DNA from: an uncultured bacterium | GTDB lineage: Bacteria > Actinomycetota > Coriobacteriia > Coriobacteriales > Coriobacteriaceae | Reading direction: 5' to 3' | Length of the DNA: 64,000 bases | Assembly (NCBI GenBank): GCA_905215525.1 | Contig: CAJMQJ010000002.1 | Span: forward strand, 124,001 to 188,000 | Part shown: piece by piece, positions 8,880-17,997 of the stretch | How positions within the stretch are numbered: position 1 is the stretch's first letter | Layout of the letters: each line of letters starts with the position of its first letter | The notes under the pieces: model-generated | Databases searched by the model: none | What the model saw: only the letters and a program-made list of their open reading frames with translations | Told to the model about the DNA's origin: nothing | Translations under genes and position numbers: made by a program

Positions 8880-10430
8880 ATGCCTATCATCGCAGCGCTC
8901 GTTGGCATCGTTTTGGGTGCCATCGCCGCCATTGCCTACATGCGCACCGCCAAGCAGGGTAGTCTTCACGAGGCCGACGAAAAAATCCAGTCGGCACACG
9001 CACAGGCTGAGTCCCTGATCGGTGATGCTAAGCGTCAGGCCGAGACCCTCAAAAAAGAGGCTCTGCTCGAGGCTAAAGAGGAGATCATCAAGAACAAGCA
9101 GGCCGCTGAGGCCGAGGACAAGCAGCGTAAGAACGAGATTCGTACGCTCGAGAACCGCGTGATGCAGCGCGAGGAATCCCTCGATCGCCGCAACGACGCT
9201 CTCGACAAGCGCGAGCATCAGCTGTCCAGCCAGGCCGGTCAGGTCGAGAAGCGCTCCCGTGAGCTCGAGGAGCTCTGCGCAAAGCAGACCTCCGAGCTCG
9301 AGCGTATCGCCGACCTTACCCGCGAGGACGCCCACAAGGAGCTCCTCGATAAGGTTCGCGGCGAGGTCACCCACGAGGCCGCCACGATCATTCGCGAGTC
9401 CGAGCAGCAGGTTCGCGCCGAGTGCCACAAGACCGCCCAGGAGATTCTGTCTCTGGCGATTCAGCGCTGCGCTGCCGATCACACTGCCGAGGTCACCGTT
9501 ACCTCCGTGCACATTCCCTCTGATGACCTCAAGGGCCGTATCATCGGTCGCGAGGGTCGCAACATCCGGACCTTCGAGCAGGTTTCCGGCGTCAACCTCG
9601 TGATCGACGACACGCCCGAGACCGTCGTTCTTTCGAGCTTCGACCCGGTCCGTCGTGAGACCGCCCGTGTCGCCCTCGAGAACCTCATCGCCGACGGCCG
9701 CATTCACCCTGCCCGTATCGAGGAGATGTATCACAAGGCCGCCGACCTGGTTCAGCAGCGCGTGCGCGAGGCTGGCGAGCAGGCTGCCTTCGATACCGGC
9801 ATCCACGATCTGCACCCCGAGATCGTCAAGACCCTTGGTGCCCTGCGCTACCGTACCTCGTTTGGTCAGAACGTGCTTCAGCATTCCCTCGAGGTCTCTG
9901 ATCTGTGCGGCGTGATGGCTTCCGAGCTTGGCCTGGACGTTGTGACCGCCAAGCGCGCCGGCCTGCTTCATGACCTGGGCAAGGCAATCGACCACGACGT
10001 CGAGGGCCCGCATGCCGTCATCGGCGCCGAGCTTGCCCGCCGTTATGGCGAGAAGCCCGTTATCGTCCACGCTATTGAGGCTCACCATGCCGATGTCGAC
10101 CCCAACACGGTGCTCGATGTCCTGGTGCAGGCCGCCGATGCTGTCTCTGCCTCTCGCCCCGGTGCCCGTCGCGAGTCTGCCGAGAACTACATCAAGCGTC
10201 TTGAGAAGCTCGAGGAGATCGCCAACTCCCATGACGGCGTCGAACGTACCTATGCCATGCAGGCCGGTCGCGAGGTCCACGTCATGGTCCAGCCGGACAA
10301 GATCTCCGATGCCCAGTCCACGGTCCTGGCTCACGATATCGCCCATCAGATCGAGGAAGAGATGGAGTATCCCGGTCAGGTGCGCGTCGTCGTGATTCGC
10401 GAGAGCCGCGCTGTCGATATCGCTAAATAA
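8880..10430 (+). CDS. rny: Ribonuclease Y
   Basis: Membrane-anchored endoribonuclease that starts mRNA decay in many Gram-positives. One N-terminal membrane helix (~3-20) is followed by a long charged coiled coil (~25-200), a KH RNA-binding domain (IGREGRNIRTFEQVSG) and an HD domain with the metal ligands in LLHDLGKAIDHD and HAIEAHHAD. The ATG at 8880 follows AAGGAG by five bases; the GTG at 8874 falls inside that site. 516 residues, usual for the family. Confidence 0.97.
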   Translation: MPIIAALVGIVLGAIAAIAYMRTAKQGSLHEADEKIQSAHAQAESLIGDAKRQAETLKKEALLEAKEEIIKNKQAAEAEDKQRKNEIRTLENRVMQREESLDRRNDALDKREHQLSSQAGQVEKRSRELEELCAKQTSELERIADLTREDAHKELLDKVRGEVTHEAATIIRESEQQVRAECHKTAQEILSLAIQRCAADHTAEVTVTSVHIPSDDLKGRIIGREGRNIRTFEQVSGVNLVIDDTPETVVLSSFDPVRRETARVALENLIADGRIHPARIEEMYHKAADLVQQRVREAGEQAAFDTGIHDLHPEIVKTLGALRYRTSFGQNVLQHSLEVSDLCGVMASELGLDVVTAKRAGLLHDLGKAIDHDVEGPHAVIGAELARRYGEKPVIVHAIEAHHADVDPNTVLDVLVQAADAVSASRPGARRESAENYIKRLEKLEEIANSHDGVERTYAMQAGREVHVMVQPDKISDAQSTVLAHDIAHQIEEEMEYPGQVRVVVIRESRAVDIAK

Positions 10431-10431
10431 C

Positions 10432-11517
10432 ATGAGCGACGCGAACGAGCTCATCTCATTTATCGCGTCGATGTCGGGGGAGGGCAACCTTCGCGTCGAG
10501 GAGAACCTTGGCGAGGGGTATGTCCGCCTCCGCGTTTCGGAGGCCGAGCGGCGCCAGGCTAAGCACGACATTCAGCATGTCGAGGACATCGTCATCGAAA
10601 TGCTCCGTAATGCTCGCGATGCCGGCGCCGACAAGGTCTATCTCGCCACGACCAAGGAAGCTGGCGTCCGCACGCTTGTCTTTCTGGATAACGGTTCTGG
10701 CGTTCCGCAGGATATGCAAGAGCGAATCTTTGATGCCCGCGTTACCTCCAAGCTCGAGAGCATGAAGATGGACCGTTGGGGCGTTCACGGTCGTGGCATG
10801 GCATTGTTTTCGATTAAGCAGAACACCGACGAGGCCCGTGTGGTCACGTCCGGCGTCGATCTTGGTTCAGCCTTCAAGGTGAGCGTTGCGGCCGACCGCC
10901 TCAGTGAGCGTGCCGATCAGTCCAGCTGGCCCCAGGCCGTCAAGGATGAGGACGGACGTTATGTCTGCGCTCGCGGTCCACATAATATTATTCGCGCTGC
11001 TTGTGAGTTTGCGCTCGAGGAGTTGCGTGGTTGCGATGTCTATCTCGGTTCTCCGTCTGAGATTGCCGCGACCCTTTATGCTCAAGCGTCAAGTCGGCTC
11101 GATACGTCTCGTCTCCTGTTCATTGATGACGAGAGCGAGCTTCCGGTTGTCGATCGTTTAGGCCTTGCTTCTGATGCCGAGGACTTTATCCGTATTTGTT
11201 CGGGTTTGGGTCTTGAGATGTCCGAGCGCACGGCCCATCGCATTTTGGCAGGGCAGATTAAGCCCGTTCGCGGTGTGACCGCGCGTCTGCTGCGCGAGCG
11301 TGATTCGTCCTCGCATGCGCCGGCTCCTGTCGATCTCGCGAAGGATCGTCGCGGGCTACGTATTGCCAAGGATGACATGGCACAGTTTTCGCGCGCTGTG
11401 GAACGCGACTTTAATGACCTTGCCACCCGGTACTATCTCAACCTTTGCGGCGACCCAAAGATTCGTGTTTCGCGTGATCGAATCACCGTGACCTTTGATC
11501 TTGCCAAAGAGGAATAG
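10432..11517 (+). CDS. GHKL-family ATP-binding protein
   Basis: Unnamed protein whose first ~130 residues form a Bergerat-fold ATPase: N box IEMLRNARDAGA (residues 55-66), G1 DNGSGVP (86-92) and G2 GVHGRGMAL (117-125). There is no histidine-kinase dimerisation domain and no MutL or HSP90 signature; the C-terminal ~230 residues are unfamiliar. It starts one base after the rny stop and lies before spoVS, so a link with RNA decay or morphogenesis is possible but only contextual. The ATP-binding assignment is firm; the role is unknown. Confidence 0.8.
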   Translation: MSDANELISFIASMSGEGNLRVEENLGEGYVRLRVSEAERRQAKHDIQHVEDIVIEMLRNARDAGADKVYLATTKEAGVRTLVFLDNGSGVPQDMQERIFDARVTSKLESMKMDRWGVHGRGMALFSIKQNTDEARVVTSGVDLGSAFKVSVAADRLSERADQSSWPQAVKDEDGRYVCARGPHNIIRAACEFALEELRGCDVYLGSPSEIAATLYAQASSRLDTSRLLFIDDESELPVVDRLGLASDAEDFIRICSGLGLEMSERTAHRILAGQIKPVRGVTARLLRERDSSSHAPAPVDLAKDRRGLRIAKDDMAQFSRAVERDFNDLATRYYLNLCGDPKIRVSRDRITVTFDLAKEE

Positions 11518-11591
11518 TGCCTTTACCGAGTCCACTCGGTACGATACAGTTATTGCAGTTAAAACGTACTTTTAAATGCAGGAGTTTCTTC

Positions 11592-11909
11592 ATGGATTGC
11601 CTGAAGGTATCAAGCAAATCATCGCCCGCGTCCGTTGCCGGCGCCATCGCCGGCATGGTCAAGGATGGTGTACCCGTCAACATCCAGTGTGTCGGCGCCG
11701 GTGCCGTCAACCAGGCTATTAAGGCCGTTGCTATCGCGCGCGGTTTTTTGATTCCAACCGGTTTTGATATTTCCTGCGCGCCCGTGTTCTCCGACATCCT
11801 CATTAACGGGGAGTCGCGCACGGCCATCCGCCTTTCTATCTACGTTCACCAGATCAATCGAGCTGCTATGGATAACGTCGTCATGGATGATGTTAAGCCT
11901 GTGGCATAG
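11592..11909 (+). CDS. spoVS: Stage V sporulation protein S homologue (SpoVS)
   Basis: Small Alba-like protein (105 residues; core ~86). The segment KVSSKSSPASVAGAIAG and the IAPVF- and INGE-like positions (CAPVFSDILINGESRTAIRLSIYV) are characteristic. The ATG at 11592 has AGGAG seven bases upstream; the longer frame from 11517 would run through the leader. SpoVS affects septation in Bacillus and is found widely in non-sporulating bacteria. The nucleic-acid role is inferred from the Alba fold. Confidence 0.9.
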   Translation: MDCLKVSSKSSPASVAGAIAGMVKDGVPVNIQCVGAGAVNQAIKAVAIARGFLIPTGFDISCAPVFSDILINGESRTAIRLSIYVHQINRAAMDNVVMDDVKPVA

Positions 11910-11954
11910 CTTCTGCTTGCCTTGTTTCGCTCCCCATCGTTAGGACTTATGCAC

Positions 11955-13325
11955 ATGGACCAGCGTTCCGTACGCGATATTCTTGCCGGTAAAACCTACT
12001 TTATCCGCACCTTTGGCTGCCAGATGAATCAGCACGACTCCGAGCGTGTGAGCGGTCTGCTTGATTCGTATGGCTGCCTTATGGCGCTCGATCCCGCGCA
12101 TGCCGATATCGTTGTCTTCATGACGTGCTGCGTGCGCGAGGCCGCCGATACTCGCCTGTACGGTCAGTGTAATTCCTGCAAAAGCCTGCCGCCTTCGCCT
12201 TCGGGCAAGCGCGTGGTTGCCGTTGGCGGTTGCATCGCGCAGCGCGATGGCGAGGGCCTGCTCACTAACGTCGATAACGTCAATGTCATCTTTGGCACGC
12301 ATTCCATTGCACATGTGGCCGAGCTCATTGCCGAGGCGTTCCTTGATGGTAAGCGTCATATCCGCACCAATGAGCATGAGGATACGGACGCCATGAGCAT
12401 GCCGTGGCATCGCGAGACCCAGTATCACGCCTGGGTGCCCATCATGACAGGCTGCAATAATTTCTGCACCTATTGCATCGTGCCGTACGTGCGTGGTCGC
12501 GAAAAGAGCCGCCCCTTCGAGGAGATTGTCGACGAGGTGACCGGTTTGGTACGCCAGGGCGTGCGTGAGATTACGCTGTTGGGCCAAAACGTTAACTCAT
12601 ATGGTCGCGATCTGTTTGGCAAGCCGCGTTTTGCCGATTTGCTGCGTGCCGTGGGCGATACGGGCGTGGAGCGCATCTTCTTTACGTCTTCGCATCCCAA
12701 GGATCTGCTGCCCGAGACCATCGACGCCATGGCCGAGACGCCTGCCGTTATGCCGCAGCTTCACCTGGCCGTCCAGTCAGGTTCGACGCGGATCCTCAAA
12801 GAGATGAATCGCCGTTATACACGCGAGGACTATCTGGGCCTGGTCGATCGCATTCGCAACCGCATGCCCGATATCGCGCTCTCGACCGACATTATCGTTG
12901 GCTTCCCGGGCGAGACTGAAGAAGACTTTGAGCAGACGCTCTCGCTTGCTGAGACGGTCCGCTATGCTCAGGCCTATACCTTCATCTATTCCAAGCGTGC
13001 CGGTACCCCGGCCGCCGAGATTGACGATCCTACGCCGCATGAGGTTATTCTCGAGCGTTTCAACCGCCTGGTTAAGGTTATCGAGACCACGGCACACGAG
13101 TATAACCAGGGTGAGCTTCATACTGTGGTTCCGGCGCTCATTGAGGGAACGAGTAAAAAGAACGACGCGGTCCTGCTGGGCAAGAGTCCCAAGAATCAGA
13201 CCGTGCATGCGCCTATCCCCGAGGGGTACAGTATCGATCAGCTTGTTGGCAAGATCGTTGATGTTGACGTTGACATTGCCAAGACCTGGTATTTGTCCGG
13301 CTCCGTTGTGGGTGAGCCGCGCTAA
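11955..13325 (+). CDS. miaB: tRNA-2-methylthio-N6-dimethylallyladenosine synthase MiaB
   Basis: Radical-SAM methylthiotransferase acting on isopentenyl-A37 of tRNAs. N-terminal cluster cysteines are in FGCQMNQHD (C22), TCC (C58) and GGC (C92); the SAM cluster is in CNNFCTYC (C166, C170, C173); a TRAM domain closes the protein. The ATG at 11955 is nine bases from AGGA, and an ATG at 11949 is an alternative. It is followed by miaA, which makes its substrate, with a one-base TAATG overlap. Confidence 0.96.
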   Translation: MDQRSVRDILAGKTYFIRTFGCQMNQHDSERVSGLLDSYGCLMALDPAHADIVVFMTCCVREAADTRLYGQCNSCKSLPPSPSGKRVVAVGGCIAQRDGEGLLTNVDNVNVIFGTHSIAHVAELIAEAFLDGKRHIRTNEHEDTDAMSMPWHRETQYHAWVPIMTGCNNFCTYCIVPYVRGREKSRPFEEIVDEVTGLVRQGVREITLLGQNVNSYGRDLFGKPRFADLLRAVGDTGVERIFFTSSHPKDLLPETIDAMAETPAVMPQLHLAVQSGSTRILKEMNRRYTREDYLGLVDRIRNRMPDIALSTDIIVGFPGETEEDFEQTLSLAETVRYAQAYTFIYSKRAGTPAAEIDDPTPHEVILERFNRLVKVIETTAHEYNQGELHTVVPALIEGTSKKNDAVLLGKSPKNQTVHAPIPEGYSIDQLVGKIVDVDVDIAKTWYLSGSVVGEPR

Positions 13326-14263
13326 TGGTTGCTCCCGGGGCAGGTCTTTCCGCCGTTGCGATCGTCGGTCCGACGGCGGTTGGTAAGAGTGATGTTGCCG
13401 ACCGTTTGGCAGCTCGTCTTTCGTCCGAAGTGCTGTCGTGCGATGCGATGCAAATCTATCGCGGCATGGACATCGGTACCGCAAAGATGGCGCCCGATGA
13501 GTGCACGGCGCCGCTGCGTCTCGTTGACATTGTAGAGCCGGGTGTGGCATATTCTGCTGCGCTTTATCAGGCCGACGCTCGCGCGCATGTTGAACGTCTC
13601 CTTGGTTCGGGTTGCCTGCCGGTTTTTTGCGGAGGTACGGGGCTGTATCTCAAGGCCGCCCTCGATGAGATGGACTTTCCCTCGGGTGAACTTGAGGACG
13701 ATCGTCGTGCGGGCTATCAGGAGCTTGCCGAGCGTATTGGCGAGGAAGAACTGCATGCCTTGCTTGCCGAGCGCGATCCAGAATCGGCTGCTGTTATTCA
13801 TCCCCATAACGTGCGCCGTGTGATTCGTGCGCTCGAGATGCATGATGATGGTATCTCCTATGCACAGCAAAAAAGTCAGTTTAGTGTTCCGCGCGAGCAT
13901 TATCATGCCCTATGGTTTGGTCTGACGCGTAATCGCGAGGTGCTCTACGAGCGCATTAATCTGCGCGTCGATCTGATGTTTGAGCAGGGTCTTGTCGATG
14001 AGGTCCGCGGTCTTATGGCCCAGGGTCTGGGAGATGCCCTGACGTCGATGCAGGCAATTGGCTATAAAGAGATCATTGATGCTTTCAATGGCGTGATGAG
14101 CATGGATGAGGCCCGCGAACTCATTAAGATGCGTTCGCGTCGTTATGCCAAGCGTCAGCTTTCGTGGTTTAAGCGCGATGACCGTATCGTGTGGTTTGAT
14201 ATGGATGAATGTACGATCGATGAGGTCGTTGAGGATATCCTGCATCGTATTGAGGCTGCCTAA
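13325..14263 (+). CDS. miaA: tRNA dimethylallyltransferase MiaA
   Basis: Adds the isopentenyl group to A37 of UNN-reading tRNAs. The P-loop is GPTAVGKSD (residues ~15-23), followed by the family motifs SCDAMQIYRGMDIGTAK, GGTGLYLKA and QAIGYKE. 312 residues is normal. It is coupled with miaB upstream and hflX downstream through one-base stop/start overlaps, so the two-step modification of A37 is built from one transcript. Confidence 0.96.
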   Translation: MVAPGAGLSAVAIVGPTAVGKSDVADRLAARLSSEVLSCDAMQIYRGMDIGTAKMAPDECTAPLRLVDIVEPGVAYSAALYQADARAHVERLLGSGCLPVFCGGTGLYLKAALDEMDFPSGELEDDRRAGYQELAERIGEEELHALLAERDPESAAVIHPHNVRRVIRALEMHDDGISYAQQKSQFSVPREHYHALWFGLTRNREVLYERINLRVDLMFEQGLVDEVRGLMAQGLGDALTSMQAIGYKEIIDAFNGVMSMDEARELIKMRSRRYAKRQLSWFKRDDRIVWFDMDECTIDEVVEDILHRIEAA

Positions 14264-15552
14264 TGGCCCGTTTCCCCCTTGTTCCCACGGCACCCGAGCC
14301 CGAGCGTGCCATTTTAGTTGGTGTTGAGTGGCGCGACAATGCATGGCCGCTCGATCGCTCGCTTGATGAGCTGGAGCGTCTTGCCCACACAGCTGGTGCC
14401 CGGTGCGTGGCACGCTTGTCGCAGCGTTTGGTAAAGCCGTATCCTAAATCGTTTATCGGTTCCGGTAAGGTTGAAGAGCTGTGCGGCCTGGTGCATCGCA
14501 TGGATGCCGATGTCGTTATTTTTGACGACGACCTGACCCCCTCGCAGCAATCCTATTTGGAGAAAGCCGTGGGCGAGCCGGTAAAGATTATCGATCGTAC
14601 AGCACTGATCCTGGATATCTTTGGCCTGCATGCTCGGACGCGTGAGGGACGCCTGCAGGTACAGCTGGCACAGCTTCAATATTTGTTGCCTCGCCTGCGT
14701 GGCATGTGGAGCCATCTCGCCAAGGAGCAGACGCGCGGCGGCATCGGCTCACGTTTTGGTCAGGGCGAAAGTCAGCTCGAGGTCGACCGTCGCCTCATTC
14801 GTAATAAGATCGCTGCGCTTCGTCGTGAGCTCAAGCAGGTTGAACAGCGTCGCGATGTTCAATCCAAGAGTCGCATTGAGTCCCCGGCGTTTCGCGTCGC
14901 GTTAGCCGGTTATACCAATGCCGGTAAATCGACGTTACTCAATCGTCTGACCGGCTCTACGGTACTTTCGCAGGACAAGCTGTTTGCTACGCTCGACCCG
15001 ACGACGCGTTCGTATCGTCTGCCCGGCGGTCGCGGCATGACGATTACCGATACCGTCGGCTTTATTCAAAAGCTGCCCCATGGTCTGGTCGATGCCTTTA
15101 AATCGACGCTGTCCGAGGTTTTGGGTGCCGATCTAATTCTCAAAGTCGTAGATGCGTCTGACGAGGACTATGAGCGGCAGCTGGAGGCTGTCGACCGCGT
15201 GCTTGATGAGATCGGCGCCGGAGAGCGTTTAACGCTGACCGTATTCAATAAAATCGATCTTCTCGATAGCGTCGATCGATTGAGTTTCCGTCGTCGCTAT
15301 CCGGAGGCCGTTCTGTTCTCGGCCCAAACGGGCGAGGGGCTCGACGATCTCGTCGACCGGATTGCTCGCGAGGCAGCTGCCACCGATGTGTTGCTCTCCG
15401 CTGATATCCCGTATCGTGAGGGCGCTCTCATCACGCTGGTGCATGAGCAGGGAACCCTTCTGCATGAGGAATATCTCGAGGACGGCGTTCGCATTGTGGC
15501 GAAACTGCCGGCTCGTATTGCACCGCGGCTCGAGCGTTATCGCACCGAGTAG
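14263..15552 (+). CDS. hflX: GTPase HflX
   Basis: Ribosome-associated GTPase that splits stalled ribosomes. The N-terminal HflX domain (PKSFIGSGKVEEL, IFDDDLTPSQQ) and the glycine-rich RTREGRLQVQLAQLQYLLPRL-type linker precede a TRAFAC GTPase with G1 GYTNAGKST, G3 DTVGF and G4 NKID. The start overlaps the miaA stop. The 3' end overlaps the convergent acyltransferase gene by 16 bases. Confidence 0.95.
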   Translation: MARFPLVPTAPEPERAILVGVEWRDNAWPLDRSLDELERLAHTAGARCVARLSQRLVKPYPKSFIGSGKVEELCGLVHRMDADVVIFDDDLTPSQQSYLEKAVGEPVKIIDRTALILDIFGLHARTREGRLQVQLAQLQYLLPRLRGMWSHLAKEQTRGGIGSRFGQGESQLEVDRRLIRNKIAALRRELKQVEQRRDVQSKSRIESPAFRVALAGYTNAGKSTLLNRLTGSTVLSQDKLFATLDPTTRSYRLPGGRGMTITDTVGFIQKLPHGLVDAFKSTLSEVLGADLILKVVDASDEDYERQLEAVDRVLDEIGAGERLTLTVFNKIDLLDSVDRLSFRRRYPEAVLFSAQTGEGLDDLVDRIAREAAATDVLLSADIPYREGALITLVHEQGTLLHEEYLEDGVRIVAKLPARIAPRLERYRTE

Positions 15553-16241
15553 ACGATCTCCAAAATGCCCAGAATGATGGGCTGATGCAGCAGATAAAAG
15601 GGGAGAGCGTGACGTCCAAGGCTGGCGAGCGCCGGCAGGGGGTTGGCGTAGGCCCAGCTAGGGACGGTCTTATCGATACTCTTCGCTATGTGTGCGGCGA
15701 AGTATCCTGCAAGATACATAAAGATAAACGGGATGATGGGGTAGTAATCACCTGAGACAAACCCAGGGCTCGGAAATCCCAGCCACGCCAGGTAGGGGAC
15801 AGGGTAGATCGTTTTGGGGATGCTCCAGGTGAGGGCGAACAACACAAGGCATAGGGGCATGCCCCATCTCGCCGTTATCTTCTTAAGGACGGGATCGGTC
15901 AACGCCACGATGCCGGTGCATGCGGCCATGCAGTAGATGATGCCAAAATTAACCGAATCGTCGAATGAGACAAGTGTTGTTGCCAACCAGACAACGAGTG
16001 CTGCTAAGGCGTATTTGGCGGCACGTTTGATATTGTTGCGCGAAAGAGTGCACATCCAACCCGCGATAAACAAAAATACCCAGCTGATGCTGGCGCGCCA
16101 GACGTCTTGAAAGACAGTCTGGGTAAACCAAGGCATATCCCAGCCGTACAGGTAGGCGAGATCATAGCAAGCGTGAAAACCTGCCATAGAAATCATCGTA
16201 AACCCGCGGACGGTATCAAAGATGGTTATGCGTTTTTGCAT
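15537..16241 (-). CDS. DUF1624-type membrane protein (heparan-alpha-glucosaminide N-acetyltransferase-like)
   Basis: Polytopic membrane protein (234 residues) with the N-terminal family start IFDTVRGFTMISMAGFHACYD, a short catalytic-like segment seen in YeiB/DUF1624 acyltransferase-like proteins, followed by about six hydrophobic helices. Its ATG overlaps the lexA stop by one base, so it is translated from the lexA message and may be SOS-influenced. The substrate is unknown. Confidence 0.75.
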   Translation of the reverse strand: MQKRITIFDTVRGFTMISMAGFHACYDLAYLYGWDMPWFTQTVFQDVWRASISWVFLFIAGWMCTLSRNNIKRAAKYALAALVVWLATTLVSFDDSVNFGIIYCMAACTGIVALTDPVLKKITARWGMPLCLVLFALTWSIPKTIYPVPYLAWLGFPSPGFVSGDYYPIIPFIFMYLAGYFAAHIAKSIDKTVPSWAYANPLPALASLGRHALPFYLLHQPIILGILEIVYSVR

Positions 16242-16885
16242 TACGAGAACCGGCGCATCAAGCCGACGACTTTGCCCAGGATAACGGGATTCGTTGCATA
16301 GATAGGTTCCATGGTGTCGTTCTCGGGCTGCAAGCGCACACGCCCCTGCTCCTTGTAGAACGTCTTGACGGTCGCCGAACCATCAATCATGGCCACGACA
16401 ATTTCGCCGTTCATGGCACTCTTTTGTTCACGGACGATGATGTAATCGCCATTGAAGATGCCGACATTGATCATTGAGCTCCCATGCACCTCAAGGATAA
16501 AGGAACCCTGATCAGTGGCGATTTCGGTCGGGATAGTAAACGTGTCTTCGATATTCTGCTCGGCCAGAATGGGAATCCCAGCCGCGACGCGACCAACGAG
16601 CGGTAGCGAGACCGTTCCGCGAGGTGCGGTGGGCTCGTCAGATTTGGAAATTGAGACAGAGGAGCCATCCTCGTTAAAGAGTTCCAGGGCGCGCGGCTTG
16701 GTGGCATCGCGCTTGAGTAGCCCGCGCGCCTCCAGGGCAGAGAGATGGGCGTGCACGGTGCTGGGGGAGGAAAGGCCCACGGCAGAAGCCATCTCGCGCA
16801 CGCTGGGCGGATAACCCTTCTCCTGCTGATATTCCTTGATGAAGTCGTAAATTTGCTGCTGACGCTTGGTAATTTTGCGAGCCAT
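16241..16885 (-). CDS. lexA: SOS repressor LexA
   Basis: Repressor of the DNA-damage regulon. The winged HTH (residues ~1-65, PPSVREMASAVGLSSPSTVHAHL) is joined to an S24 peptidase domain with cleavage bond A102-G103 (RVAAGIP), nucleophile S137 (HGSSM) and K174 (ATVKTF). The ATG at 16885 follows GAGAGGA; the upstream in-frame extension to 16990 would run through the operators and is unlikely. It faces a LysM gene across a gap with three LexA-box-like sites. 214 residues. Confidence 0.97.
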   Translation of the reverse strand: MARKITKRQQQIYDFIKEYQQEKGYPPSVREMASAVGLSSPSTVHAHLSALEARGLLKRDATKPRALELFNEDGSSVSISKSDEPTAPRGTVSLPLVGRVAAGIPILAEQNIEDTFTIPTEIATDQGSFILEVHGSSMINVGIFNGDYIIVREQKSAMNGEIVVAMIDGSATVKTFYKEQGRVRLQPENDTMEPIYATNPVILGKVVGLMRRFS

Positions 16886-16909
16886 CAGGGCATCCTCTCT
16901 ACCCATGTC

Positions 16910-16977
16910 AAACAAATGTTCGAATTTTGCTTGACAGGAACAACTGTTCGAAGATAATAATAACCGAACATTCGTTC
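16910..16977. promoter_or_regulatory. LexA operators between lexA and the LysM gene
   Basis: Two perfect GAAC-N4-GTTC boxes are at 16938-16949 and 16966-16977, with a one-mismatch box (AAAC-AAAT-GTTC) at 16910-16921. On the plus strand TTGACA (16931-16936) and GATAAT (16953-16958), 16 bases apart, form a promoter for the LysM gene with a box in its spacer. The box at 16910 lies on the lexA side and could serve autoregulation. Confidence 0.85.
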
Positions 16978-17045
16978 TCGCGCTAGACATTTTTGTCCGC
17001 GCGGCTTGATAAAACTGTTCTCAGCAAAACACGCGAGAGGAGAAC

Positions 17046-17498
17046 ATGATGAACGTAACGAATATGGTCCAGGGAAACCTCGCCCTTAAGCTCGAGACGC
17101 CTGCAGAACCCACTTTTACGGTTGTTCAGGGTGGCCGCTCCGGCTTTCAGCCTTTGACCGTAAAGCCTGCGCGCAATCAGCAGGCTGTAGTCGCGCCGGC
17201 CCGCGTTGCCCTGAAGGTTCCGACGATTGTCGCCGTCGCCGTTGCGCTTACGCTCTTCTTTGTCCTCGCTATGTCGGTCTTTAGCGCTCGTCACGCCGCG
17301 TATGCCGAGTCCGTTTCCAACATTACCTACGAGACCATTCGCGTTCAGCCTGGCGATTCTCTTTGGTCGCTTGCCGAAGAATATCCAATCGAACGCCTTT
17401 CCACGCAAGAGACTTCCGACATGATCCGTAGCGTCAATCATCTGGAGCATGGTTCGCTCGCCGCCGGTGCGCATCTTAAGGTTCCTGCTCGTTCGTAA
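17046..17498 (+). CDS. LysM protein, YneA-like SOS cell-division inhibitor
   Basis: Short membrane protein (150 residues): cytoplasmic N-terminus, one membrane helix (~59-80, ending ARHAAYAES) and an extracellular LysM domain (~95-147, IRVQPGDSLWSLAEEY ... HLKVPA). In Bacillus and several actinobacteria, YneA-type LysM proteins are coded opposite lexA and halt division during SOS. The same arrangement and operators are seen here. The ATG at 17046 (or 17049) follows GAGAGGAG. The division-inhibitor role is inferred. Confidence 0.8.
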   Translation: MMNVTNMVQGNLALKLETPAEPTFTVVQGGRSGFQPLTVKPARNQQAVVAPARVALKVPTIVAVAVALTLFFVLAMSVFSARHAAYAESVSNITYETIRVQPGDSLWSLAEEYPIERLSTQETSDMIRSVNHLEHGSLAAGAHLKVPARS

Positions 17499-17549
17499 TC
17501 ATTATCTCGCTGCGCATGGTACCCTTGTTATCGTTTAAGAGGAGGTACC

Positions 17550-17993
17550 ATGCGCTGTCCCAAATGCGGCAAGGCACATACCCGCGTCGTTGATTCCCGT
17601 ATGCAGGAGTCAAATAACACCATTAAGCGCCGTCGCGAATGTTGCTCGTGTAACTACCGCTTTACAACGTTCGAGCGATGCGAAGACCCAATCGAGGTCA
17701 TTAAGTCAGACGGAACCAAGCAGCGGTTTGATCGCAATAAGCTGCTCGTCGGCTTGATGCGCGCCACCATCAAGCGCGATATCGACACTAAGAAGCTCAA
17801 TGAGATTATCGACGACATCGAGGTTGAGCTGCGCTCTCGCACGCTGACGGCCGTCACGTCCCATGAGTTGGGTGACATGGTGCTCAAGCGCTTGGCCAAG
17901 ATCGACAAGGTGGCCTACATTCGCTTTGCCTCGGTCTACCGCGATTTCAAAGACGTCGATGAGTTTCTGCAAGAGCTCGACAAGCTAAGGTGA
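17550..17993 (+). CDS. nrdR: Transcriptional repressor NrdR
   Basis: Zinc-ribbon and ATP-cone repressor of ribonucleotide reductase genes. Zinc ligands are C3, C6 and the CxxC of CCSC (C31/C34). The RRRECCSCNYRFTTFER segment leads into the ATP-cone (IEVIKSDGTKQRFDRNKL). 147 residues, standard. AAGAGGAGG precedes the ATG. It lies five bases before dut, so dNTP control and dUTP removal share a transcript. Confidence 0.97.
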   Translation: MRCPKCGKAHTRVVDSRMQESNNTIKRRRECCSCNYRFTTFERCEDPIEVIKSDGTKQRFDRNKLLVGLMRATIKRDIDTKKLNEIIDDIEVELRSRTLTAVTSHELGDMVLKRLAKIDKVAYIRFASVYRDFKDVDEFLQELDKLR

Positions 17994-17997
17994 TTCC

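Noticed and set aside
8763..10571. 602-residue minus frame over rny
   Set aside because: Antisense shadow of RNase Y; no ribosome binding site or domains.
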